Source of the DNA: Nyssa sinensis | Taxonomy: Eukaryota > Streptophyta > Magnoliopsida > Cornales > Nyssaceae | Assembly: GCA_008638375.1 (NCBI GenBank) | Contig: CM018046.1 | Location: 40,787,706 to 40,851,705, forward strand | Direction: 5' to 3' | Length of the DNA stretch: 64,000 bases | In this document: piece by piece, positions 1 to 12,336 of the stretch | How the letters are laid out: every line of letters begins with the position of its first letter | How positions within the stretch are numbered: the first letter of the stretch is position 1 | Translations under genes and position numbers: made by a program | The notes under the pieces: model-generated | Seen by the model: the letters and a program-made list of their open reading frames with translations, nothing else | Told to the model about the DNA's origin: nothing | Database searches by the model: none

Positions 1-1260
1 ATATTTTGAAAAATGAGTTGAAAAAAAGAAAAGAAAAATGCTACACATAATGAATTTTTTTTTACTTCATATGCATTTATTATGATGAGATTGTAAAGTG
101 AGAAAATCCGTTACGTATAAACTGTATATCATTACTCAATAAAAAATCATCACAATCATAACACAACAAAGACAAACTTTCTCAAACAACTGGAAACATA
201 TTCTCTTGCGACTTCTCATTGCATAGGAAAAGGATTAGGCTCCTCTCCAATGCATTGGACATCTTATTTGCCTCAAGAGAAATATTCCATCACAAGGATC
301 ATAATATTCTTTTCGTCCAAAAATTAACCAAAAAAAACTACCATGCCCCAATTATGAAATATTATTAACTTTTATGTACATTCCCCAACTTATTTTCTTT
401 GTTAAGGAACTTAGTACTCATTAAATATCATGATACATGTTGGGCACAAGTTACATGCACATTCAAGATGCCAAAGGCATGCAAGGCCAAATGGGTTTGG
501 CCAATATCGCTGGTGGTGCCGGTTACTATGGCCCTGGTCTGCAACCAATAATGCCATATGGTATGCCCCACAAGTGATCGGCATGGGTCAGCCAGGCGGG
601 CACTATGAATTGGCTCTTCTTAGCTCTTATGAATGATGTTCTTGCTATAATGCACAAAAAGTGAATCTGTGGAAATTTTAAAAATAAATGACTTTATTTG
701 CAAAATTTAGGATATTTATGAATAAAATGGGATGAATTGAATTGGTTAAATAAATTCAAAGAAACAACTAAATTAACAATTCAAAACAGTACTATAGTAA
801 AAATAGTTTACAAAGTAAAAGTAATTTTATACTATAAATTTTTTATTATTTTAAATATTTTACAATGTACAAGAAGTGGGTTGAGGTTGGTAAAATGCCA
901 TGATAATTTTGGAAAGTAACATTTTACTGCTTAGCCCCAACCCCGATAGTCCTGCCTCTATAACATTTGGTTGGTGAGAAAATTTGTGGAAATTTGAGTA
1001 TTTGGTGGGAAAATACAATGGGCTTGGTTGAGGATTCAAAACATGAAATCAAGCAAATTAGGGTTCTATTATTTGGGTGTTTTGGCAGTCCACGATTTGG
1101 ACTTTTTTCATTCTAAGATCCACGCATAAACACTTAAATGTTTTAAGTCCATGACTTTTTAGGGGATGAAAATACCCCTTACTATATTATACGTGTGAAA
1201 TTTGAGAGCAACTTCCAGAACATTTTTTCAAACTTTAAAATCTTATAACTTGTAATTTAT
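1..1260. other. AT-rich intergenic sequence, no gene apart from the fragment at 460-620
   Basis: Low-complexity AT-rich DNA with short homopolymers. Open frames here are short and have no family resemblance. I see no gene, RNA or mobile element other than the Gly/Met-rich scrap. Confidence 0.6.
460..620 (+). pseudogene. Gly/Met/Pro-rich coding-like fragment
   Basis: A short stretch with coding-like composition and higher GC than its AT-rich surroundings. Read from the ATG at 479 it gives a Gly/Met/Pro-rich peptide containing GGAGYYGPGLQP and MPYGMP. A stop follows, and the sense resumes in a shifted frame as VIGMGQPGGHYE. This looks like the tail of a low-complexity domain, such as those in RNA-binding or metal-binding plant proteins, left as a gene scrap or retropseudogene. 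No start context, exon structure or partner exon is visible nearby. I cannot name the parent gene. Confidence 0.3.
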
Positions 1261-1261
1261 T

Positions 1262-1875
1262 AATCATTTTTTTAATAAAATTTATATATTTAGATTCTAA
1301 ACGTTGAGATCTTCAAATAAGATCCATATTTAATATGAAATTTTGAGGAAAAAAAATACACTGCAAAAATTCTCTTCCAGTTCCACTATAAAAATTTATA
1401 CTGCAAAAAACTCATTTCCAGTTTTACTATGAAAATTTGTACTCTATAAATCTTTTTTTTAATAAAATTTATATATTTAGATGCTAAACATTGAGTTCTA
1501 TCAAACAAAATTCATATTTAATATGAAATTTTGAGGAAAAAAACACATTGTAAAAATTATCTCCCAATTACACTGTAAAGATTTATACTGCAAAAACTCA
1601 CTTCCAGTTTTATTGTGAAAATTTTTAATCTATAAATTATTTTTTAATAAAATTTATATATTTAGATTCTAAACATTGAGATCTATCAAACAAGATCCTT
1701 ATTTAATATGAAATTTTGAGAAACAAAAAAAAGACTGTGAAATTTTTACATTGTAAAAATTCTCTCTCGGTTTCACTGTGAAAATTTATATTGCAAACAA
1801 CTCCCTTCCAGTCCTATCGTAGAAATTTACATTGCAAAAAATGCCCTCCCATTTTTACTATGAAAATTTAGGTAT
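1262..1875. repeat. Nested tandem repeat, about 186-bp unit built from about 41-bp subunits
   Basis: Three diverged copies of a unit begin near 1262, 1450 and 1636. Each carries the block AATAAAATTTATATATTTAG (at 1274, 1461 and 1646, so spaced 187 and 185 bp), then a segment ending in ATATGAAATTTTGAGG. Each unit also holds about 41-bp subrepeats of the form CTGCAAAAA..CTC..TTCCAGTT..ACTATGAAAATTT; at least seven subrepeats can be read through to about 1871. The structure is a short higher-order satellite-like array in intergenic DNA. Confidence 0.75.
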
Positions 1876-2680
1876 GTATATTGATGGCCAAGGTAAAACG
1901 ACACAAAGACAAAAAAAAATAAAGACACCCTTATGAATATCACAAGAGAGGCGGCAATCTAAAACCAGAAAATAAGTTGGGGAGCTCTTCAATCTAAAAC
2001 TCCTCATTAGCAATAATGGCATGGGTTGGTTGTTGCCTTCGTCTCACGGTTGACATGAAGCCATGAAACCTGCCAAAAACACAGCAGCAACGCTTGAAAA
2101 AAAGAAGAAGATGAATGTGGAGTGCGTAGCTGTAAAGAGAGGGATTCATCAACCAATGATAAAATAAAGATCAACGTTAGTGATGATAGGCGGTGTTGGT
2201 GGCTGTCGCTACGGTAGATGTTGTAGACAATAAAGAAAGACAGGAAAACTATACAGTGGAAGAGAGAGATTTGGAGATGGAAGTGGAGAGCTAGAAAAAA
2301 ATTGGTTTGATAAAAAATTAAGGAAGAAGCCTGAATAAGATAGCGAGAATAATTTTGTCATAAAATAAAAATAGTTTGTACCAACTCATTAAAGTGATCA
2401 TTCTCATAAAATAAATACTTAATCATAATTTTTCATTAAAAAAAAATTACTATATATTAGAGTCTAAATAAGTCTTAAAATAAGATATCACGTACCAATT
2501 AAACCCTATTATTTTGGGGTGCCGTTGGATAATGCCAAGCTGAAAATACAGTCTCAAAAGGACATCTATCATTTTGTTAGTAAACTCGGCCCAACTTATA
2601 GGTAGCAAACAGGCCCAAAAAACGAGTAGTGGGCTACCAGCCCAATATTGAGTCAACTCGCCGTTTTAACTCCCCAGAGT
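1876..2680. other. Intergenic sequence upstream of GOT1
   Basis: Moderately AT-rich, with no convincing coding frame. The stretch from about 2650 becomes more GC-balanced and leads into the probable GOT1 promoter and 5' leader, with alternating TA/TG runs at 2815-2856. No mobile element could be delimited. Confidence 0.5.
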
Positions 2681-3217
2681 CGGACCCTTTTCCGGCTGGC
2701 TGAATAACGTCATTGAGCAAATGACAATCAATTCCGTCCATAGAAGTCGAAACTGAAATCGGTTGCCTAAAAGCGCCTTCTCTGCAATTTCCATTTCTGC
2801 ACTACAGTCATAGGTTATATATATGTATGTGCATATGTGTGTGTGTATATATATTTGCCCTTTTTTGAGCTCTTGTTTTGCGGCTGGTTTACAGAGGTCG
2901 TGATCTAGCAAAGCTCTTTCAAATCTGAAACGAGTTTAATTGATTCAATTAACGTTTCTCTGGTTACAGGTGCTTGAAAGGTTGTTGAACCGAGTTCATT
3001 TTTTTCGGTTTAGGGAGGTATTGTGATCTTATTTGCGCCATGCTTGCTTAACTGAACCCTAATTTATTGTCCGAAATGAGTGGATGGATTTGAAGTGTGT
3101 TGTTTTGTTCTATTATAGGACTTTGATTTGCTCTGATATGTTCTGATCTGTTCCTTCTACGCAGCTGTGCAGGTCACTTGGATTTGGCATTGGTAGCATC
3201 TTATTTGAATCAACACA

Positions 3218-5200
3218 ATGGTTTCCTTTGAAATGAATGACCGCAAAAGTGAGTGAATAGAGACTGCTCCTCAGTACTACGATATATACATACACATACA
3301 TACAAACACGTATATATATCTTGATAAACAATAAATGAACTTGCTAAGGATTGAAAAATAAGGTTAGCTTTGGACTTTGGTTTGACAATGACTCAAAGGG
3401 TGCCTATAAATCATCGTTGGGTAGTGGTTTGGCTTTGATTTTGATACTTGGTGTGTGATTGTGTGAAATATCTCCATCAGCGAACAAGTTTCATTTGTTG
3501 TATTTCCAAGGGTGAAGGCACCACGGAATAATCATTCTGCATAATTGAATGCTTTGAACTATTCTTTGATTTCCTACAATTTGATTTCACTAATCTAGTC
3601 GATTGAATTGGGCCACGTTGAAGGATTATTTTCTATCAATGCAAATATCATGATATGCTAGTATCATGATGTTTTATTCACACAATTGATAAAGCTATCC
3701 CTCAGTATAGTTGCTTTACATTGTTATCTTTGAATTGCTAAATATGATATATTTGAGAGGGCGTGCACATGAAACATGAAACTTTACAATGTTTTGATTA
3801 TGGTAGAATAACATATGAATAATTTTGTGTGTGCGCGCACGTGCGAAACATGCACATAGCTCAGATTGACAATTGCATTTTCCCAATGTCTTGCTCTGAG
3901 GCCCTCCACATTTGTGGTGTGGAATACAAATGGCACTGCAATATCTAGGTCTTTATAGGTTTGTCCTACTCCAACCCCATTTTTTACCCTTTCCAAAAGG
4001 GAAACAATGCTGCACAAAAATTTGGGGGGGTGTGTTCCTTTCTTCCCCTTTTGACTTATATTCTAACAACAAGAGAAGATATTACATTTTTTATTGTTCC
4101 CTTCCATTTACATATATAATCATTTGATAAGACAATTGGTACATGTTTCTATGTAGCTAAAGATTAAAGAATGTTAAACATGCTTGGGAATGTTTTTAAG
4201 CTTGATGCAGCAGCTACAGGTTCACCGATCCCCTTGGAAGAGTTTCTGTTTCTCCACCAGATGCATTCTACTCTATAAAAATATGTGAAAGAGGACATTA
4301 TTTAAGGATGGCATCCCTACATTCCTATATATAATGAGGGAAATTCAATTCTGTGATAGCCTGGAATTTAGGTCTTTGTTCAGTTAACTTGTTTATAAGT
4401 TTTAGAGAAAACAGAGTTGGTTATAAAAAGAAATTGAGCCACTTAAAAAATCAAAATATGAATCCAACCACTTTGATAAGGAACTCAGGCAACACTATAA
4501 CTTAAATCATAATTCAATGGGGCATGGTAGAACTATAGGTATATGCCTCTCACCTGGCTTTCTTGTATTATGAATAAATTGCTAGACCAATACAAGTAAA
4601 TGGAAATGAAGTTATCAGGTTACCAAGGAAATTGCATATCTTGTTTAAATAACAGCTACGAAGTCAACTGAGACTCACGTTTGCATATTTACTTGCTTTC
4701 CGCAAGAAAAAAGGCGGGGGGTTGCATTTGCTTTCAGCTGCGTGTCATATCCGGTAAATATACCCTTATTATGTTCTTCCTGTAACCTCTGTTTGCATTT
4801 TATATGGATTTTCTTATAAGATGCATTTATTACGAATCATATTTTTAATTATTATTTAAACATGTGAAGCCATCTCAAAATTTTATCTACTAATAAACTT
4901 GCAACTCTGTAATGAAACAGAGATTGGGCTAGGACTGACAGGATTTGGCATATTTTTCTCATTCTTGGGGATCATTTTCTTCTTTGACAAGGGACTACTT
5001 GCCATGGGAAATGTAAGTAAAACTTCCACTGTCATCTTTTTATTGCTCAGGTCCCTCCTTTTCTTATTATTGATTTGATGGCTGCTTAACGTTGTGTTAT
5101 TTTACTGAATCAGATCCTCTTCTTCTCAGGGGTGACATTAACCATAGGACTGAAGTCCTCCATGCAATTCTTCATGAAGCGCAGCAATTTTAAGGTTTTT

Positions 5201-5242
<42 letters not shown>

Positions 5243-7702
5243 ATGCCCTCATTTTTACCAGGTGTATTTTGTTGGTTGAGCAGGGAAACAATTTCTTTTG
5301 GTGCTGGCTTTTTCCTGGTCGTCATAGGTTGGCCTATACTGGGAATGATCTTGGAGGCCTATGGGTTTATTGTACTCTTCAGGTTTATTGTATTTCTATT
5401 CACATGGCTTCATTGCTCTGCTCATATTAGGTTTTTTTTTTTTTTTGGTTGCTGATGGGGTATTTTATGCAGTGGCTTCTGGCCGACAATGGCAGTTTTT
5501 CTGCAGAAGATACCTGGTATTGGTTGGCTGCTTCAACAGCCATATGTTAGATCGGTACGTTTGTTTTGGAACTCACGGTAGAGTCTCTTAAGAGAGCTAA
5601 ATTTTGTATGGTATTTCTGCTCGACATGTTTCTTTGATAGAAGCCATTTATTTGTTGATTACTGCTATATGTAATTGATATTAGTACTTTGTTTGGGAAT
5701 CATGAGGAATCCTTTGTGTATTCAAGATCAATTTTCACTCATGAACATAATAAGAGTCAAAATAATAAAATGTAGCCCTATTCTGTCCATATTTTGCATG
5801 GTTTTGTTGCATGCACCAAATCTCCTCTGACATATCCAGTTAGATGAAGTAAATTCTTTGGTGAAATTAGCAAAATCCTAATAATAAACTGTGACAAAAT
5901 AATTAGGAAAGAAAAAGTTGAAAGAAGTAATAATTGAATCAGTTACATAGACTCAGGCTTTTCTTAACAGGAAATGAAGATTTGAATTAGGACAGATACT
6001 TCATCAGTAGTTCTATGTTTACTACTTTTGTAGAGGTCTGGTGACTTGTCAAGTGGAATAGTTCTAGTTTCTTTTTTTTTATTTTTTGGGATCTATATCA
6101 ATTCTATTTTGGCAGAACAAATCATTGAAAGAAGAATTTGTTGTTGTGAGCATTTAAAATTGGCCCACATGGGATTTATTAGACCATGTTTTTATCCAAC
6201 TACTTTTTATTTCTGTACAAGTTGTGGGAATCTAGAGAATTAGATATTACAAGATGCATGAAAAACAATGATTAGCGAGTGCACTAATACCAAGAAGGTG
6301 AAGTGGAATATTTCAAGAGGTGTTTAACTTAAGACCATGTTTTTTTTTTTTTGGGGGGGGGGGGGGAACTAAAATTTCAAATTAACAAGGAAACAGTAAA
6401 TGAGCTTATGCAAGGATTAATATATAAATTAATCACAACCAGTAAGAAGTAAGGACAAGATTTACTTGGAGACTCATTTCTCAGAAGAGAAAAATTATGG
6501 GACACTGCACAGAGAAAGGTCAATGGTTTTAAATTCTTATTGGAGTTTTTGGAGTAGTTGAGGCTCAACCACATGAGAACTGAACCTGCAATGAATCACT
6601 TAGCTACACATTGAAAAAGGTTGTGGAGAATATATTCTAGCCAAGTTTGACATTGCTGTGTTTTACTCCCAACTAGCCCTCTTTTGACTGTAGCAGAATG
6701 AGAGAAAAAATTGCCTAGCCTGTTGAAAACAAGCACTGTTTGTATGTCTTACCCTTCAAAACTGAGGAAGAAGCTCTCATAAACCATCCCATGTATGTAT
6801 GGGTTTGCCCCCCTTGGGCACTTTTTATTACAGTAAATTACTTATCAAAAAAAAGCACCACCTCCGTCACTTCCTGTTATCACAGTGAGTGAATTCATGT
6901 CTTATGCTTCTCTTGTAGGGCATATCCCGGGTTGAAAACAAGCACTGATTCACATGAATTTTTTTGTTTATTATTATTATTATTATTTTTTTTTGGGGGG
7001 GGGGGGGGTGTGTGTGTGTGTGTGTAAGTATTGAAATTTTGAGGAAGTTCTTATGAAAATAGAAAACAAAAATTGGGGTACAGGCCTAATTTTTAAAGAA
7101 TTTTGCATAGCAATAGAAAGGAGAATTTCCCTAATATTTTGGGGGCCAATCCACCAATGAGAGTGATGTTAAATTGTGATGTTTGTGGTCTGAACTGCTA
7201 TCCTCCTGAAGTGGGTGCTGTTATCATGCTGCATGGTACTATAACATAACATTTTTTGTTTTGCCAAAACTGTTGTAGCATAGTGGTAAAGTACTAGCAT
7301 GACATCTAAATGGGATGATTGATTTGGATCTCAATTCTTATCATTGTCGTAGTTGTAGTTACCCCCTCGGATTAGAATTTGGTAAAAGATAAAGATGGTT
7401 TTAGAATCCTTTTTGTTGCTCCCTTGGACTAAACTGAACTTCTTGAGAATTTGGAGAGGTTGGATTTTTTTATTATTGTAAATGATTTGAATAACAGTGA
7501 CATGTTTCAACTATTGTTAACACAATGGAAGGATTGAATTCCCACAGGATGCCCATATCCTTTTTGTTGCACCTTTTAGAGAAGTGAACGAACCTCTACA
7601 CGTAATTGTTTTCCTGTGCAGTTATGAAATCTTTTATCTGAAGTTAGTTGTTTTCCTGTGCAGTTCTTTGACAGTTACCGTGGCAAACGAGTGCCTGTGT
7701 GA
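3218..7702 (+). CDS. GOT1: Vesicle transport protein GOT1 (Got1/Sft2-like), six coding parts, one-base frame break
   Basis: GOT1-type proteins are small tetra-spanning Golgi membrane proteins acting in vesicle fusion and ER-Golgi traffic. Coding parts: 3218-3248, 4921-5012, 5114-5194, 5284-5382, 5473-5554 and 7664-7702. All intron boundaries are GT-AG. Removing one extra base gives 140 aa, the usual family length. The protein starts MVSFEMNDRKK, followed by the first membrane segment (IGLGLTGFGIFF), GLLAMGN, a hydrophobic hairpin (GVTLTIGLKSSMQFF), VVIGWPILGMILEAYG, and the C-terminal SFFDSYRGKRVPV. The ATG was chosen because it begins this conserved N-terminus; an intron probably lies in the 5' leader. 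Oddity: the fourth part starts GGAAACAATT, where the family expects GGA ACA ATT (Gly-Thr-Ile), so splicing at the AG at 5282-5283 shifts the frame by +1. This may be a sequencing error or a real lesion. Confidence 0.9.
5201..5236 (+). repeat. (CT)n microsatellite inside GOT1 intron 3
   Basis: A run of CT dinucleotides lies just inside the short intron 5195-5283. The whole intron is open in the GOT1 frame, and the repeat would be read as Leu-Ser repeats if retained. Repeat length therefore controls whether a retained intron stays in frame. Confidence 0.9.
5555..7663 (+). other. Large last intron of GOT1 with repeat debris
   Basis: About 2.1 kb of intron. It contains two T-run/G-run tracts (6340-6366 and 6970-7024, the latter followed by GT repeats). 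A dispersed-repeat tail at 6790-6857 has the sequence CCCCCCTTGGGC followed by TTACTTATCAAAAAAAA. The 3' splice site is duplicated: GTTGTTTTCCTGTGCAGTT occurs at 7605-7623 and again at 7648-7666; only the second copy leads into the conserved last exon. Confidence 0.7.
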
Positions 7703-8575
7703 CCTTCATTCTACGAAAGTGCAAGGAAGCTGCATGGGTTGGCCTGCTTGTAAGTATTGTAAAATACTGTCTGATCAATGATTCTAGTTACAGTGTGACA
7801 GTATAAAATGTTATCGGTTGATGACATGGGTTTTGTTTGCACAATTCTGCAATTCTTTGCTTCTTTCTCTGACAATGCTGAATCAAAAATCATTTTTTGA
7901 ACGGGGAACTTCACCACGGTGGCTGCATGTATCACTTTGCGACGATTGCAATTTTCAATTTTCCATTTGGGTGACTACTTTTTGGGTTCTGTAACAGCTA
8001 TTGTGTCTCTTTAAATGTATAACCATTTGGGTTCAGTTGGAAATTTTCCTTGTAAAAACTTCATCATTGCATTATCTTGAGCCATCTGAATATTCTGATT
8101 TGAAGCTATATGTTTTTTCCTTAACACTTTTAGTCGTTAGTTGTTGTTGGGTGAAAGGAATCTTGAAATCTGGACTACGAGGCTACAATTATATGGTTAA
8201 GTTTTTCTGATCATTTAGCTTCATATTACTAACATTTATGTTCTGTTTGGAATGAGATTATCAAAACTGTTATAATCATACAGAATGAAGAATGAAGAGA
8301 ATTTATTTTTTGAAATTTCCTTTGTTAAGGCTTTTTGGCAAGTGCCAAAACTAATTTTCACATAGGCTAAGGCACAGAATCCACAGATAACAGCAAAAGC
8401 TGTACATTAAGAATAGCTGAAAACCAATTTTATATATTATTAATATTAATAATACATATATTCATGATCTAATTATGACATCATAATTTGATTCGATTAA
8501 CCTAATAGTTGAACTAGTGATCATTGACCCAGTCTTTTTCGGTTTTAAGGATAGTGCGAGTTTCAAAACATTGCA

Positions 8576-9167
8576 CTACGATGTTGGAGAGGACATAAGC
8601 AAGTTGATGATGCACATAGCGATATCACTTAACTCGAAAAGATTGCAGTTCTCCATTGTCAACGGAGACACTTCTCCGTCTTTCTCCACGAACCCTTCCT
8701 CACATGTCATCGCTGCTTCCATAACCGCCTCCACCAACACATTAGGCAACGTCATAGTGCTCGGACATAAATGCTCCAATAGAATTCACCATCATTGCCA
8801 CTGCATCATCATATAGCTCCAAACAACCTTTCAAGCACCCCATGGCGAAAGGATCAAAAGCTCCACTGCTCAGCATCTTCCCAATGCTTGAAACCGTGCT
8901 GGTGGCATTTTCTACAGTGAGCTCCATTGCAATGATTGCTAATCCTTCGAGATTCATGGCATGGCTGAAGGGAATGGCTTGGAGGGAGGTTAAACAGAAG
9001 CCATAGCTCAAGATGGTGGTCCGGGACTTGTCTGCGCACTGTTTGCAGGTTGTGTTGATCAGATCGACAGACAATGCAGTTGTGGAAGAGCTGTTTTGGA
9101 ATGGAGTTAGGAAGAAGAAGAAGAAAAGGAAGCAAAAGGAGATGGAGAAAACGGAGCAATGCCACAT
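8576..9167 (-). pseudogene. Pectin methylesterase/invertase inhibitor-like (PMEI domain), single-base frameshift
   Basis: Plant PMEI-domain proteins are secreted four-helix inhibitors of pectin methylesterase or acid invertase. The ATG at 9167 opens a hydrophobic signal peptide (about residues 1-31, Phe-rich). Then come DLINTTCKQCADKS, the first Cys pair region, YGFCLTSLQ, LEGLAIIAMEL, and GCLKGCLELY with further family cysteines. The frame stops at 8742-8744 after SEHYDVA. Skipping one base (plus-strand A at 8744) continues directly into NVLVEAVMEAAMTCEEGF, then VSPLT and the C-terminal helix, ending at 8576. The repaired length, 196 aa, is normal for the family. No intron is needed. A TATA-like CTATATAAC lies at 9312-9320 on the same strand. 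It is either a recent pseudogene or an intact gene with a consensus insertion. Which enzyme it would inhibit cannot be told. Confidence 0.75.
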
Positions 9168-9310
9168 CTTTTTTCTCTCTCTGCTCCTTCTTCCTTGGAT
9201 GAGTCTTCTTGTAATTCTGGAATGTCTTGTTTATTTGTACTCTGGTGAGCTTGGAGGAAATTTCTTGGAAGGCCATTGATGCTTAAACGTTACACCAGCA
9301 TTGCTTAGAT

Positions 9311-9321
9311 AGTTATATAGA
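9311..9321 (-). promoter_or_regulatory. TATA-like box upstream of the PMEI-like gene
   Basis: CTATATAACT on the minus strand, about 145 bases upstream of the ATG at 9167. Position and sequence suit a plant core promoter; nothing else supports it. Confidence 0.35.
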
Positions 9322-10520
9322 GGATATGATCATAGAGAGAGACAATCAGACAAAATTCACAATACAATAAGGGCGGTTTTGGTACACAAAACAGTATTTG
9401 CAAGGTTTAAGAAAAATTAAATTTACAGAATCTTTATTGAATTTTGATGTCACCCATGAATTTTTCATATTAATTTTTGTAACCCATATGTTTTTGCATT
9501 TTAGAAGTGTTTTTTGAAAAGACACTTTAAGATATAAAAAAGTTGTCTAAAACATCTCTACAAGCGTCTTTTTAGAAGACACTTTTTCACTTAAAACGAG
9601 GAACCTTAATCAGTTGTGATTAATTCTTTAATACTAAGTATGGAGCCTTAACATCACTTATAGCTTATCCAACAAAATGAGGTTTTTCTAAGAGACGTTT
9701 TTAGAATTATCTCTTCAAAATATGCTTTTGTTAAAAAAAATTATTCCAAAAGTGTTTTTTGAAACTATGCATTTAAAAAATACACGAGTCTCAAAAATAA
9801 TTAAAAAGCTACATGGATTACAGAAATAAGAAAATAAAAAAAATACATGGGTTGGGTCAAATTTTCAATCTTACTATCTAGCAGGAAAGACAAAACTCAC
9901 AATGTGTGTGTGTGTGTTTTTTTTTTTAATTTCTCTTGTACTGGGCTTTGTCTTTGTCAAAAGACAAGCCAAGCCTAACCTAATGCAGATTAATCAAGTA
10001 AAAGTATGAATCATATACAAAAGACATTTTTTTTTTCCCTGGAATGACTACTCAAAAGACTACTAACAATGAACTTTCAAGTTTTTTGACATAAGATGTG
10101 ACACCAACAATGAATATTTTTGGTAAGCAAGTCTTCAGTGGAATGATTCTTTGTTTGTATCATTAATCTTTTCTTTTGGATGAAGATTTAGATACCATTT
10201 TTATTTATAGGGAAAATTGTATTGATAGCTTGTAGTTTTATTTATTTTCATTGTATTTGTTTATAGCTCAAAACCCAATAGATCCATTGTTTTATGTGTC
10301 AAAGATGTAAAGAAGTGTAGTGTTCAATTTTAAATAACAGGGTTCAAGTGAAAATAATTATAATAATTTATCCTTCTATATATTTTTATCTTTTTAATAC
10401 AAGGATAGACAATGAGATAAATTTTACCTAAATTTACTGAACCTTGAACTTAGATGCATTTGTAAAAAAAAAAAAAGACTATCATTTCGAATGAACCTTT
10501 TATCTTTTTAATGAGATAAA
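9322..10520. other. AT-rich intergenic sequence
   Basis: Homopolymer-rich and AT-rich, with a GT microsatellite near 9903. No coding frame, RNA gene or delimited mobile element is visible. Confidence 0.5.
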
Positions 10521-10936
10521 TGTTATAAAAAATGGGTTTTTGAACATAATAATTAGTTATTTTTTAGATAAAATTAAAGTGGGTCTCACACATTAATTTT
10601 AGTGGGACCACATGAGAATATGTTATCCTCTATGAGGAGATTAACATCATATATTGGGTTGCTCAAAATCATTAAGGAATGAATGAGAAATTACATATAA
10701 ACATCTCCACTTGAAAATGGTAACAAAAGTTTGAAACTTGTGAAAAAGTTTGTGTCCCATATAAGATGGGTACAAGGCTTTTAAAGAATATATATATATA
10801 TATTTACCTTAGAGGAGAGTTTGGACCCCAAGAGGTACCCAAGTTTTGTGGAAGGGGGAGGATCTAACACATGCTTGGTTCACCACACATGCACACTGCC
10901 GCCTCGGGTGGGGCTTGGGCAGTCGTATATATATCT

Positions 10937-11131
10937 TATTAAGATTATACTAGAATATCTAATCTTCTATTTTTAGAATATGTATATTCTGATTTGGTCA
11001 ATGGTATAATTGCCATATTATAGCCATATTTATAGCTTGTACGCATAACTGTAGCCAGACTTTAGTTTGTAATATTGTATATATATTACCTACGGGTGAA
11101 TCAATAGAAGGAAGGAAAACCAATTCTTTCA
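10937..11131 (+). repeat. 5' LTR of the Ty1-copia element
   Basis: It begins TATTAAGATTATAC and ends AATTCTTTCA, directly followed by the tRNA-Met primer-binding site. It differs from the 3' LTR by one missing G in GCCA-TATTAT. Confidence 0.93.
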
Positions 11132-11229
11132 TGGTATCAGAGCCCTAGCAGCCTAGCAAGCTCTTACCCATTTTTTTCTACGATTTCTTCAGCCATCATA
11201 ATCAACCTCTCTCTTAGATTCTTCTCATT

Positions 11230-12327
11230 ATGGCCGATGATGGGAAAATAGATCCCCACTCTCCCTATTATCTTGGGTCTGGAGATCAACCCGGGAATAT
11301 GATCACCCACGTGATCCTCTCTAATGACAATTATATTGCATGGGCACGTGCAATTAAGTTGTCTTTGAAAGCTCGCCGAAAGTTTATGTTTGTTGATGGG
11401 ACATTCACCAAACCGACGGAGACGGAGAAGAAGAAACAACTCGATTGGGACACTGTCAATTCTATGCTTGTCTCATGGATCACGCGAACTCTTGATCCAA
11501 AATTGGCGGCCTCCATTCCTTTTCATGATGAAGCCAAACGACTTTGGGATTATCTTGAGAAGCGGTTTTGCGTGGCCAATGGTCCTCGTCTTCAACAATT
11601 GAGGGCCGATATTACCCACTGTAAGCAAACTTCGAATATGTCTATTGATGATTATTATACCTGTTTGATGGGATTGTATGATGATTGGATCGTCTCAAGC
11701 CTCTCCATGCGTGTGCCTGTGGTAAGTGTACTTGTGATGTTGCTGGTTGATTCGCTGCGGATCGGGAAGAGGAGAAACTCCATCAATTTCTCATTGGCAT
11801 TAACGATGAGTTATATGCAACGGTACGTTCTAATTTGTTGTCCACTTCTCCTTTCCCTGATCTCGATCGTGTGTATCAAGCATGTCTTCAGGAAGAAAAG
11901 TCTCGGGGTATTGCTCGAGATAGAGCGGACAAGGAGGAAATCCATGCGTTTGCTCTACAAACTGCACGACCCAAGGCTCGTTTTACCCGTCCCGATAAAT
12001 CAAAATTGTATTGTTCTGTGTGTAAGCGATCGGGTCATGATGACAATACTTGTTTCAAAACGCATGGATATCCGGATTGGTGGGAAGATCGGAACCGTGG
12101 AGTCCAAGGCAGTGCACGGCCCAATTCAGACTCCACCTCCTGCGGCTCCTCCGACTGTTCCTCGTGGTCGGCCCAAAGCCGTGGCCGCCACGGTCGTGGT
12201 TGCCAATGCTGTGGCTGGTGGGGGGACCGATTCAGTGGCCTCCGCTCATGGGTCCTCTGGTATTTCTTTGCCTGATTTAAAACCGGAGCAGGTTCAGATT
12301 TTATTGAATATGATAAATAATTGCTAG
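11230..12327 (+). pseudogene. copia gag, frameshifted
   Basis: The ATG at 11230 opens a gag starting MADDGKIDPHSPYYL, with the plant copia gag motif NYIAWARAIKLSLKARRK and later LWDYLEKRF. The sense leaves this frame near 11690. It continues in the next frame through a TGA (11748-11750) to LYATVRSNLLSTSPFPDLDRVY and a CCHC zinc knuckle (CSVCKRSGHDDNTC, about 12020-12055), then returns to the first frame after about 12100. Two shifts and one internal stop make it non-functional as written. Gag would form the virus-like particle and bind element RNA. Confidence 0.85.
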
Positions 12328-12336
12328 CATGATCAG

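Noticed and set aside
8854..9276. 140-aa open frame on the minus strand overlapping the PMEI-like gene
   Set aside because: It is another frame of the same DNA; the overlapping frame has the signal peptide and family cysteines, this one only Lys/Leu-rich sequence.
11164..11439. Minus-strand 91-aa frame at the start of copia gag
   Set aside because: Antisense of the gag coding region with no independent motif.
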